Shown: positions 54,301-64,000 of the stretch, piece by piece
How positions within the stretch are numbered: position 1 is the stretch's first letter
Layout: every line of letters begins with the position of its first letter
Source: CAWAND01 sp963797485
GTDB taxonomy: Bacteria; Chloroflexota; Anaerolineae; Anaerolineales; E44-bin32
Direction of reading: 5' to 3'
NCBI GenBank assembly: GCA_963797485.1
Contig: CAWCPF010000003.1
Location: forward strand, 1 to 64,000
DNA length: 64,000 nucleotides
Translations under genes and position numbers: made by a program
The notes under the pieces: generated by a model
The model's database searches: none
What the model was told of the DNA's origin: nothing
The model's input: only the letters and a program-made list of their open reading frames with translations

Positions 54301-56618
54301 GCCGGGTTGTCGGTGGCGATGACGCCTTTCCAGATCTTCAACAAGGGTTCGGAGCTCACGATCTGGATGATTTCATCGTCCGTTTGCGTGCCGGCGTTGG
54401 TTGAACCTTCCTGGGCGCGCACCTGATTGGTGAGATACAGCTGGTCGGCATAGGGCGCGTCGGTCATGGTGACCGTGAATAGGATGTCCACGTTCGTGGG
54501 CGCGCTCAGCGGATCGTCAAAGTCACCGTAGGTGAAGGTCAGGCTGTTGGCGGCGGCGTCGCTTGTGACAGAAGGCACAATCCCCGAGTACGCCCGGAAG
54601 GTGTCGTTGGGTCCGAATTGGGCCTCGCCGGCGGCCGGCGGCGTGGCGGACTGCGCGTCGTTAAAGGTCGTGACTTCGGTCGCCAGGAAGACAGGCAGCG
54701 GCAGGTAATCGATGTACGCCAGGCTCTCGACGTCGCTCGTCGGCAGGCTGGCCTGGATGCGGTACGTGACCGTCTCGCCCGGGGCGACCTCCGGAGGCGA
54801 ACTGAAGGACGTCGAACCATTGACGGCATAGATGGTTTTGGAAATCACGCCGCGCTCGATGGTCACACTGGCGGCGCTGGCGTCGCTGGGTGAACCCAGG
54901 ACCGTCCCGGTGGCGTCATTGTCGCGGACTGTCCCGGTGGCGGTCACGTCGTCATTGAGGACGTCGCCCTGATCGACGCTGGGGTCCCCCGACGGGTAGG
55001 TGTCGGTGAAGTTGTCCTGCACGATGGTCCGGAAGACGATCGTGGCCGTGGCCGGCCCGGCGTCGGGGGCAATCGCCCGGCCGCCCTGCAGCAGGTCGTC
55101 CCCGGCGATGCGGGTCAGCGCCTGCGACAGGTGAAAGAACAGGCTGGTCGAGCCGTCGGTGGCGGGGTTGCTGTCATTGCCGATCTCACTGGTGTCGACG
55201 ATCAGGTCCGTGCCGACAATGAAGCTCCCGGAATCCGCCGACCCGCGCTCGGTCACGTCCAGGGTCGGCGTGAAGCTGGCGTCAAAGTGCTGGCCATCCG
55301 AAATCACATCCGTGACTTCCAGATCGCCGAAGGTGAAGTAGTCGGACACCTGGGCCTCGAGGCTGTATTCGAGCACGTCGCCGGGGCTGACCCCCGGCGC
55401 GCCGTTGTCCACGGCCAGGCCGACCGATTTCTGGATCGCCAGACTGCGGTCGTTGAGCGTGTGCTCAGGGCCAGGCGGATTGGCAACCGCGTTCCCGACC
55501 GACCCACTGTCGCGACCATCGAGCGGCGTCCACGTGCCGACGGCGCTGGCGTTGTCCTGAGACTGAACCGAGGCGCCCGAAAAGGGATCGATGACCGCAT
55601 CGCCGTTGGCGTCCAGATCGGGCACAAAGTATTCAAAGGTCATCGAGGCATCACTGGCTGCGGCCGTCCCGGTTACAGAAGCGAAGTTGACCACGATCTG
55701 GTTGTCGGGAGGATTGGAGGCCACGCCAGGTGTGGGCGTGACCGTGACCACGCCCCCGGCCGACACGGCCACCACACTTGTGAACGCCAGGTTGTCCGGC
55801 AGGCTGTCGGTGAGGTCGAGATCGGTCACCGTCTGACCGGCGGGCAGGTCAACGTTGACCGTGTAGCGCCGCGGGTAGTTGGGGCCTGTGGCGGTCTCGT
55901 CTTCAGGGCCGTTGTAGGTCTTGCTGAGCGTGATGAGGGTGGGAGTCACCGACGAGCTCGGCCAGGCGCTCGACTGGGTGTTGCTGCTGCTGACGATGAC
56001 CGCGTCGCAGCACCAATCGTCGAGGGGCGTTTCGCCGAAGCGGAAGCCTGCCCGGGCATGAACCGTGAGCGGCGTGCCTAAATCGGCCAGGTTGCTCATG
56101 CTCGCCGAAACGCTGACCACCATGGGCGGCTGCGTAGGCGTGACCGATCCAAAGGGCAGCAGCACGACCACCAGTCGGTCACCGGTGGTTCCGCACACCT
56201 GCAGGAATGCGCCACTGGTGTCGCGCGCGTAGGGGTGGTCGACGCAGCCCAGCCCGCCGCCGTCGTTCGGAAAAGTCTGAATGACGGTCGTAAGGGAGGC
56301 GCCCAGATACGTGGCGCTGACAAAGCTCAGCCCGTCCGGCGTGTCGGTGCCGGCGGCGCCATCGGCGCCGTTGACCGGAAAGACCAGGTCAATGAACGGC
56401 CCATAACCGGTCGAGCTTCCGGTGTTGTCGAAGGTGGCATCAAATGCCAGGCTGCTGCCGATGAACGCCGTGGCCGGCAGCGAGATGGTCAATCCCGCCG
56501 TAGCCGCCGGCAGTGGTTTCGCCTCGGCTGCCGGCAGCCCCGCACCGGAGGCGAGCGCCCCCGGCAGCACCAACATGAGCCCGGCAAGCAGGCGCCCGGC
56601 AACTCGTTTGGCCGTCAT
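48377..56618 (-). CDS. giant DUF11-repeat surface protein with C-terminal sortase domain, one frameshift
   Basis: About 2,750 residues from ATG 56618 (MTAKRVAGRLLAGLMLVLPG, a signal peptide). More than ten tandem Ig-like DUF11/TIGR01451 repeats follow (for example DTIPAGLNYVPGS, SITKDDGLDIVSPGTTLNFQ, TWTSLPGDVTSPQSTFNTLS). An extra base at about 49220 shifts the frame; the next frame continues VPNSLVWTGVGVAPDSLD, one more repeat half with WTSLPGDVSSPQSSFNTLST, and then a sortase domain (~48400-48850): HAGNTALTAHVYLANGLP (catalytic His) and LTLLTCEGYD (catalytic Cys) with an Arg in YASRRVV. A sortase fused to repeats suggests a self-attaching or polymerising adhesin. Several DUF11 units are near-identical at DNA level. 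Confidence 0.85.
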
Positions 56619-57111
56619 TCGTCAAAGATCATAGGGAATCAATCGAAGTGCGGCACCCTGGCGTGAAAGCGGCACGCCCCCCGAGAGCGTGCCGATAGGC
56701 TGTTACGATCTGCTCGGACGATCGACCCGCGGCCGAGCACGTTCATTGTAGACGAAGCCCGCCAATTCACCAACCCACCATTGTCCCATGCGGTCGTCGG
56801 GGCTTCGGGGCTCCCTCCCCCATGGCTGCGGTGGAATCCGGGGCTTACTGGCCAAAGCCGGCGCCACACACTCAAACACTCCCGGGCAGGCATTTGAATG
56901 CGGCTCAGCCTGCACTTCGGTTGGCGTGGGTCTTGCACCACGCAGGTTGCGGGCTCCGCCCGGTGATGCATGGCTGGCCGGCTCGCAGCTAACAAAACTC
57001 ATATGCATTTCTAACGCGCCGGCGGGGGGTGGCGCCGGACCGCGATGTTATAATCGCCACCAAGCGTGCCCTGGAAACCAGTGTGCGCCATGGGAAGGGA
57101 AGGTATCGCAT
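56619..57111 (+). other. intergenic region upstream of clpC
   Basis: About 490 bases without a gene I can support between the giant surface protein (leaving leftwards) and clpC. It holds the clpC promoter (see 57046-57054) and the RBS AAGGGAAGG. The rest is unremarkable; frames crossing it lack start signals. Confidence 0.5.
57046..57054 (+). promoter_or_regulatory. extended -10 promoter element of clpC
   Basis: TGTTATAAT (TGN-TATAAT) about 60 bases before the clpC start. No -35 hexamer is evident, as is usual with extended -10 promoters. I see no CtsR box. Confidence 0.5.
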
Positions 57112-59590
<2,479 letters not shown>

Positions 59591-59625
59591 CCGCCTTTGG
59601 GGCGGACGCCTGAACTGCTCCAGCC

Positions 59626-59665
59626 AAAGGGGCTGTCTCACAAGCATGAGACAGCCCCTTTTCTT
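59626..59665 (+). terminator. terminator after clpC
   Basis: AAAGGGGCTGTCTCA pairs with TGAGACAGCCCCTTT around a 6-base loop, followed by T-rich sequence (TTCTTTG). Confidence 0.9.
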
Positions 59666-59737
59666 TGTCGAAACCTCACCGCCCGGCTGGGACAGGCCCT
59701 TCGCCCTATAGCTGGGAAGGGTCCAGATCAAACCCGT

Positions 59738-59755
59738 TTGTGAATTGCTTCACAA
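59738..59755. promoter_or_regulatory. TTGTGAA-N4-TTCACAA palindrome between clpC and recN
   Basis: TTGTGAA-TTGC-TTCACAA, perfect arms, just behind the stop codon of recN and after the clpC terminator. No start codon is near, so a promoter role is doubtful here; on the minus strand it could form a 7-base-pair hairpin with a GCAA loop. Confidence 0.5.
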
Positions 59756-59762
59756 GCTATTG

Positions 59763-61496
59763 TCAGTCTGAGGCTGTCCGCCGGCTGGCCTGCGCGCTGG
59801 CCAGCAGCTGCCGGGCGCTCTCCTGATTAGGTTCCGTTTCCCCGCCCAGCATGAGCGCCAGTTCGGCGGCCCGCGAGGCGGGCTTGAGCTGCTTCACCAC
59901 CGTGGTTGTCCGCCCCTGGCTGACGTGCTTCTCAACTCTGAAGTGGTAGTCGCCATGCGCGGCCAGCTGCGGCAGGTGGGTGATGCACAGCACCTGATGG
60001 GCCCGCGCCAACGCCCACAGCTTCTCGCCCACTACGGAACCCACCCGGCCGCCGATGCCCTGGTCAATTTCATCGAACACCAGGGTCGGGGTCTCGTCGG
60101 CGCGCGCCAGCACGCCTTTCAGCCCGAGCATCAGACGGGAGGTCTCACCGCCGGAGGCGACCTTGACCAGCGGCTTGAGGCCTTCGCCGGGATTGGGCGC
60201 CACCATGAATTCAACCTGGTCCAATCCCGCCGACCCGAACGCCAGGCGCCGGCCGTCGACCGGGGCGCCGTCTGGGTTTTCCTGCCAATCCAACGCCACC
60301 TTGAACTCGGCGCCGTCCATGCTCAGCGTCCGAAGCTCGCCCTCGATGGCGTCTGAGAGCTCGGTCCCAGCCGCCTGCCGAGCCGCGGATAGCTGGCTCC
60401 CTTGGCGTCCGATCTCGTCCAGAAGTTCGGCTTGGCGGCCGGTCAGCTCCGCCAGCCTTTCGCCGGCGTGGGTGATCAACTCGAGCTCCGATCGCGCCGC
60501 CTCGAGATGCGCCAGGACGGCTTCCAGGCTGCCCCCGTATTTGCGGCCGAGGTCACGGATGAGCCCAACCCGCTCCTCCACTTCTTCCAGGCGTCCGGGG
60601 TTGAATTCCACCGATTCCCGGTAAAGCCTGAGCCGGCGGGTCAGGTCCGATACCTGCTCCAGCAGCCCCTGGGCCTCGGCGCGGGTGTCTGCCAAACTGG
60701 CATCGACCCCAGCCAGGGTATCGACCGCCCCCACCGCCTGGCCCAACAGCTCGATCGCCGTCATGTCTCCTTGGGCGCCATCCTCGAGCGCGGCAATGGC
60801 CTGCTCGCTCAATTCGGCCAGTTTCTCGGCGTTGCCCAGCCTGGCGCGCTCCTCGAGAAGCGCCGGCTCCTCTCCGGGCTGCAGGGCGGCGGCCTCGATT
60901 TCGTTGATCTGAAAACGAAGCAAATCGGCCCGCCGATCGGCATCCTGCTCGCGCTGCTGCAGCTCGCCGAGCTCGCGGCGCACCGCCGACCACTGCTCAA
61001 AAACCATCTGGTAATCGGCCAGCGCCGCCTGCAGGCCGGCATAGCGATCGAGCAGATTCAAATGCTGGGGCACGCGCAGCAAGCTCAGATGCTCCGATTG
61101 GCCGTGGACATCCACCAGCAGTTCCCCGAGTTCCTTCAGCACGCTCAGATTGACCACCCGGCCGTTGACCCGGCAGACATTGCGGCCTTCGAGGCGGATT
61201 TCTCTCCCCAGGGACACGTGGCCGGGGTCGTCAAGCAGCGCCTCGCGGTCGAGCACGGCGCCGACCGGCCCCTTTAGGTCGCGGCTGAGCTTGAAATCCC
61301 CTTCAATCAACGCGAGCTCAGCTCCGGCGCGCACCACCGTCGTGTCGGCCCGCTCCCCGAGCAATAGTTCGAGCGCGTCCACAATGATGGACTTCCCGGC
61401 GCCGGTCTCGCCGGTAAAGATCGACAATCCCGGCCCCAGGCTCAGCTGCAGGTCGTCGATGATGGCAAAGTCTCGGATCCTCAACTCGGTAAGCAT
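59763..61496 (-). CDS. recN: DNA repair protein RecN
   Basis: 577 residues. SMC-like: Walker A FTGETGAGKSIIVDALELLL, the coiled-coil arms (QEDADRRADLLRFQINEIEA and ELGELQQREQ), ABC signature KVASGGETSRLMLGLKGVLA, Walker B TPTLVFDEIDQGIGGRVG. The hinge region has DVHGQSEHLSLL in place of the usual HGQH. Functions in double-strand-break repair. ATG 61496. Confidence 0.95.
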   Translation of the reverse strand: MLTELRIRDFAIIDDLQLSLGPGLSIFTGETGAGKSIIVDALELLLGERADTTVVRAGAELALIEGDFKLSRDLKGPVGAVLDREALLDDPGHVSLGREIRLEGRNVCRVNGRVVNLSVLKELGELLVDVHGQSEHLSLLRVPQHLNLLDRYAGLQAALADYQMVFEQWSAVRRELGELQQREQDADRRADLLRFQINEIEAAALQPGEEPALLEERARLGNAEKLAELSEQAIAALEDGAQGDMTAIELLGQAVGAVDTLAGVDASLADTRAEAQGLLEQVSDLTRRLRLYRESVEFNPGRLEEVEERVGLIRDLGRKYGGSLEAVLAHLEAARSELELITHAGERLAELTGRQAELLDEIGRQGSQLSAARQAAGTELSDAIEGELRTLSMDGAEFKVALDWQENPDGAPVDGRRLAFGSAGLDQVEFMVAPNPGEGLKPLVKVASGGETSRLMLGLKGVLARADETPTLVFDEIDQGIGGRVGSVVGEKLWALARAHQVLCITHLPQLAAHGDYHFRVEKHVSQGRTTTVVKQLKPASRAAELALMLGGETEPNQESARQLLASAQASRRTASD

Positions 61497-61505
61497 GTCA
61501 GCCGA

Positions 61506-62045
61506 TCAGAATCGGATCCCCCTCAGCCGGTAGTAGAGCGTGGTCACCATCAGCACCCCATTGAGCACGGGGAATAGAATCGCAAACAAGCTCCCGGTCA
61601 GCAACCCGGAGCGCACGCTTCCGCTGAGCGACATGGCCAGCGCCAGCGCCGGCAAACCGAGGTGGGGCAGCACACCCAGGACTCCGCCGGCGGCGGCCGC
61701 CAGCGGCAACCGCCGGCTCCGGCGGCGCCGGACCGCCCAGCGCACCACCTCGGCCAGGGCGCCTCCGGCGATCGGGGCGGCGATCAGGCCCCAGAAGCCC
61801 AGGTAGTTCAGCAGCCCGACAGCCAGACCGACCCCTACGGCGGCCAGGATCACCGCAATCGGGTAGTCCACCCATTGGGCCGTCTCAAAGACCTTCTGTT
61901 GGCCCCTGACGCAGTCGCGGCAGCGGTAGCCTACAGGCGTCAGGACTGCACATTGGGTGCAAATCGGGATGCCGCAGCGGTTGCAGCGTAAGTGCGTCTC
62001 TCGGTCTGGATGGTTGGCACACACCAGCGCGGCTTCAGCCATCAT
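61506..62045 (-). CDS. membrane protein with N-terminal B-box/zinc-ribbon
   Basis: Start at ATG 62045 (MMAEAALVCANHPDRETHLR), overlapping the end of nadK; a GTG two codons upstream also exists. Zinc site CANHPDRETHLRCNRCGIPI and CTQCAVLTPVGYRCRDCV, a B-box-like cross-brace, followed by helices (PIAVILAAVGVGLAVGLLNY; LIAAPIAGGALAEVV; GVLGVLPHLGLPALALAMSL; LFAILFPVLNGVLMVTTLYY). Such proteins are known from many bacteria, function unknown. Coupled to nadK by the overlap. Confidence 0.8.
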   Translation of the reverse strand: MMAEAALVCANHPDRETHLRCNRCGIPICTQCAVLTPVGYRCRDCVRGQQKVFETAQWVDYPIAVILAAVGVGLAVGLLNYLGFWGLIAAPIAGGALAEVVRWAVRRRRSRRLPLAAAAGGVLGVLPHLGLPALALAMSLSGSVRSGLLTGSLFAILFPVLNGVLMVTTLYYRLRGIRF

Positions 62046-62901
62046 GCTCACCCTGACTCGGAAACTGGTTCATGTGAGAGGTCAGATTGCGAAAGAAATA
62101 GCCTCGATCCTCAAGGCGCACGAACTGCACATCGTGTTCGGCGGCCCGGACCCAGATCTGGTCGCCGCCCTGGAGCGGGATCGAGTCCTGGCCATCCATC
62201 CCCAGAGAGGCCTCGCGCTCAACGTCAACATCGATGCGCACGCGGCTGCCCTCCGGCAACACGATGGCGCGATCGAGTGACATGTGCGGGGCAACCGGCA
62301 CCAGCAGCAGGTTGCGGAGCTCGGGCGGCAGAATCGGCCCCCCGGCCGCCAATGCATAGGCCGTCGAGCCAGTGGCGGTGGCGCAAATCAACGCGTCGGC
62401 AACATAGCTGCTCAACACGCGGCCATCGACCTCGGCCGTGACCCGGATCGGCCTGGTCACCTCGCCTCGGCCGACCACGCACTCATTGAGGGCTTCCCAG
62501 CCGCCAACCACCTGGCCGGCGCGATGGATTTCGGCTCGTAGGCGCATACGGGACTCCAACCAGAAATCGCCCGCCATGACGCGTTCCAACGCGGACTGCC
62601 ATTCATTCCGGCCCACCTCGACCAGAAACCCCAGACGGCCGAGGTTGATCCCGATCACGGGAATCTGCAGCGGGGCGGCCAGGCCGCCCGCCCTAAGCAT
62701 GGTCCCATCCCCACCCACGGCGACCACCAGGTCCACGCCATCGGCATGCCAAACCTCATCGTCCGCATTGTGCAGGAGCTTGATCTCGGCATCGATGCCA
62801 TGTTGCGTGAGGAACGCCCGGATGCTGGAAGGCACGTCCGCGGCGGTTTGCACCTGCGGATGAGCCAAAATGGCAACTCGTTTCAGGGCCGTGGCGTCCA
62901 T
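62035..62901 (-). CDS. nadK: NAD kinase
   Basis: 288 residues. GGDGT motif (VAVGGDGTMLRAGG), LNECVVGRGEVTRP, and the C-terminal TGSTAYALAAGGPILPPELR with the substrate-binding SxAxxLSxGGP-like segment; IGINLGRLGFLVEV. Phosphorylates NAD to NADP with ATP. ATG 62901 (MDATALKRVAILAH). Followed by the zinc-ribbon membrane gene (overlap). Confidence 0.95.
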   Translation of the reverse strand: MDATALKRVAILAHPQVQTAADVPSSIRAFLTQHGIDAEIKLLHNADDEVWHADGVDLVVAVGGDGTMLRAGGLAAPLQIPVIGINLGRLGFLVEVGRNEWQSALERVMAGDFWLESRMRLRAEIHRAGQVVGGWEALNECVVGRGEVTRPIRVTAEVDGRVLSSYVADALICATATGSTAYALAAGGPILPPELRNLLLVPVAPHMSLDRAIVLPEGSRVRIDVDVEREASLGMDGQDSIPLQGGDQIWVRAAEHDVQFVRLEDRGYFFRNLTSHMNQFPSQGEHDG

Positions 62902-62937
62902 GGAAGCTATTATAAGTGCAGCCTCGGCGGCCGGACT

Positions 62938-63688
62938 TCAGGCCAGTGTTTGCTCGCAGGCGTCGCGATAACCACAAGCCTGGCAGCGGCCGCGGCTCTG
63001 ATGGGAGCGATTGAGCTCGAGCCCCTCCTGGCGGCGCATCTCCGCCAGCAGATCGAGCAGCTCGTGCTCAAGGGTCTCGGTGTAATCGACCGCCAGTGAC
63101 CGGTCCTGGTACTTGATGATGGCATGCGAGGGCCGGACGCCGAAGACGGATTCGGTCAGATAGCAGTAGGCCGCCACTTGCAGCACATGCCCGCGGTAGG
63201 GCACGACCGGCGCCCGCGCCGACTTGATCTCGACGGGGATGCGCTGCTTGCCCAATTCGATCAGGTAGTCGGGCCGGCCGGTGAGCTGCAGGGCAGGATC
63301 ATAAAGCGGGGTGGGGTGCCCCTCGAGCGCGGCGGTGTCCATGTAGACCATTCGCCCGTCGGGCAGACCGGCGGCGCGCCGGCGCAATCCGGCCCACCAA
63401 AGTACCACCAATCCGGCGACGATCAGGGCCAGCGCGGGGATCATGCTCTAGCCTAGCCACAGGCCGGCGGCCGCAGCCGCAGCCACCGCCACTCCGGCCA
63501 GCACCAGCCCGAAGCCGAGCAGCCGGAGCAAACCCAGGGTGACCACAGTGCGTCCGTGGGTCTCATGCACCCTTTGGCCTGCGTCCAGCCAGGCCGTGTT
63601 GGCGTTGGGTGCGTCCTGCGACTGATACCACCAGGCGCGCTGGCAGTACACGTAGGTGACGATTTCGGAGGGCGCGTATCAGACGCAT
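62938..63688 (-). CDS. membrane-anchored Cas4/Dna2-like nuclease, stop and frameshift
   Basis: In order on the minus strand: a start near 63688 (MRLI...), a one-base shift near 63675, then EIVTYVYCQRAWWYQSQD (N-terminal Cys of the iron-sulfur set), GQRVHETHGRT, a membrane helix LLRLLGFGLVLAGVAVAAAA, an in-frame TAG at 63448-63450, and after it SMIPALALIVAGLVVLWWAG (second helix), the RecB-type core GRPDYLIELGKQRIPVEIKS (D and ExK), QVAAYCYL and a C-terminal CQACGYRDAC. The Cys pattern C...C-x2-C-x5-C is that of Cas4. Two helices sit between N-terminal Cys and core, an unusual plan. No CRISPR array is near. Either the TAG is an error for CAG or the gene is split. Confidence 0.65.
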
Positions 63689-63701
63689 GGCCGGCCCGAG
63701 G

Positions 63702-64000
63702 TCAATCAGACGGCTTTTGGGCCGACTGCAGTGATTTCATCAATTTGAGCTGCTGGGAATTGGTGGTCAGGTCGCCGCGGGTCCTCTCGGTAACGCCGCG
63801 CACCATGTCCGTGATGCGGCGCAGTCCGCCGGTGATGGCGTCCGGGTAGTCGACCGTCACCAGGCTGCCGTAGATGTCGTCCATGGCCGCCAGCAACCGC
63901 TCGCTTTCAGCTGCCTGATCCCGCCGAATGAGATCCAGGACGCGGCGGCGCAGCTCGCCCGCCGCCTCTCCCAGCCCGCCAAGGAAGGCGGCGTATTCGA
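63702..64000 (-). CDS. translin-family protein, C-terminal part (gene continues beyond the window)
   Basis: The visible ~99 residues include SERLLAAMDDIYGSLVTVDY and PDAITGGLRRITDMVRGVTE and RTRGDLTTNSQQLKLMKSLQ, the conserved C-terminal helices of translin. Translin forms ring octamers that bind single-stranded nucleic acid; bacterial members are little studied. The stop is 13 bases before the Cas4-like start, so the two genes are probably co-transcribed. Confidence 0.85.
   Translation of the reverse strand, partial: EYAAFLGGLGEAAGELRRRVLDLIRRDQAAESERLLAAMDDIYGSLVTVDYPDAITGGLRRITDMVRGVTERTRGDLTTNSQQLKLMKSLQSAQKPSD

Noticed and set aside
62938..63688. CRISPR adaptation protein Cas4 as a sign of a CRISPR locus
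   Set aside because: No repeats, no other cas genes; free-standing Cas4-like nucleases are common.

Overview
Organism and overall character. Most of the window (about 3.7-64 kb) reads as one high-GC genome of the Chloroflexota type, probably an uncultured Anaerolineae-like bacterium. The clues are lipoproteins and membrane proteins with long (T/A)P-rich stalks, an AglEFG-like sugar ABC operon without its own ATPase, DUF11 surface proteins, DUF2085 and DUF389 membrane proteins, HisKA_3 kinases, a free-standing Cas4-like nuclease and a bacterial translin. No rRNA gene or CRISPR array is present, so the assignment is an inference from gene content. The first ~3.7 kb looks different: actinobacterial-style genes (SPFH, Usp, peptidoglycan-binding) followed by a TonB-receptor-like fragment abut a 5'-truncated rdgB. 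That points to an assembly chimera or a degenerate junction.

Quality. At least a dozen genes are broken by what look like single-base indels, including the housekeeping clpC. This suggests residual sequencing indels more than mass pseudogenisation. Such genes are annotated over their full joined extent with the shift position noted.

Layout. 1-3.7 kb: foreign or chimeric left end. 3.7-13.2 kb (mostly minus): rdgB remnant, alpha/beta hydrolase, trxB, zinc-ribbon protein, two membrane proteins, sensor kinase, TPR/HEXXH membrane protease, DprE1/DprE2-like pair. 13.3-17.4 kb: sucrase/ferredoxin-like protein and a Fur/Zur-controlled metal ABC operon with a clear operator. 17.6-24.8 kb: MscS channel, sugar ABC operon (lipoprotein, attenuating terminator, two permeases, the second carrying a cytochrome c domain in its outer loop), DUF389-SH3 protein, HAD phosphatase. 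25.0-34.1 kb: accessory island starting at tRNA-Val, with an att-like repeat of the tRNA 3' end. It holds a copper/metal-stress set (PepSY-like, SHOCT, PCYCGC lipoprotein, a candidate selenoprotein, CopB ATPase, Cys/His-rich protein, two-component system), two copies of a 46-bp promoter-proximal repeat, and an Rhs relic. Both ends carry the 3' end of the same glycosyltransferase type. 34.1-48.4 kb: glycosyltransferase, GH-like lipoprotein, lhgO, DUF2085, DoxX, LysM-M23 peptidase, aldo-keto reductase, thrC-thrB, beta-propeller lipoprotein, two paralogous secreted proteins, mutY, O-methyltransferase. 48.4-56.6 kb: a giant DUF11 surface protein ending in a sortase domain. 57-64 kb: clpC, recN, a zinc-binding membrane protein, nadK, Cas4-like nuclease, translin.

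Most notable points: (1) a c-type cytochrome domain built into a sugar ABC permease; (2) an in-frame UGA followed at the right distance by a SECIS-like hairpin in a protein of the metal island; (3) dispersed TTGTGAA-N4-TTCACAA palindromes that look like Rex or CRP-type operators or small hairpins; (4) the duplicated 46-bp element ahead of two metal-related gene sets; (5) the DUF11-sortase fusion.
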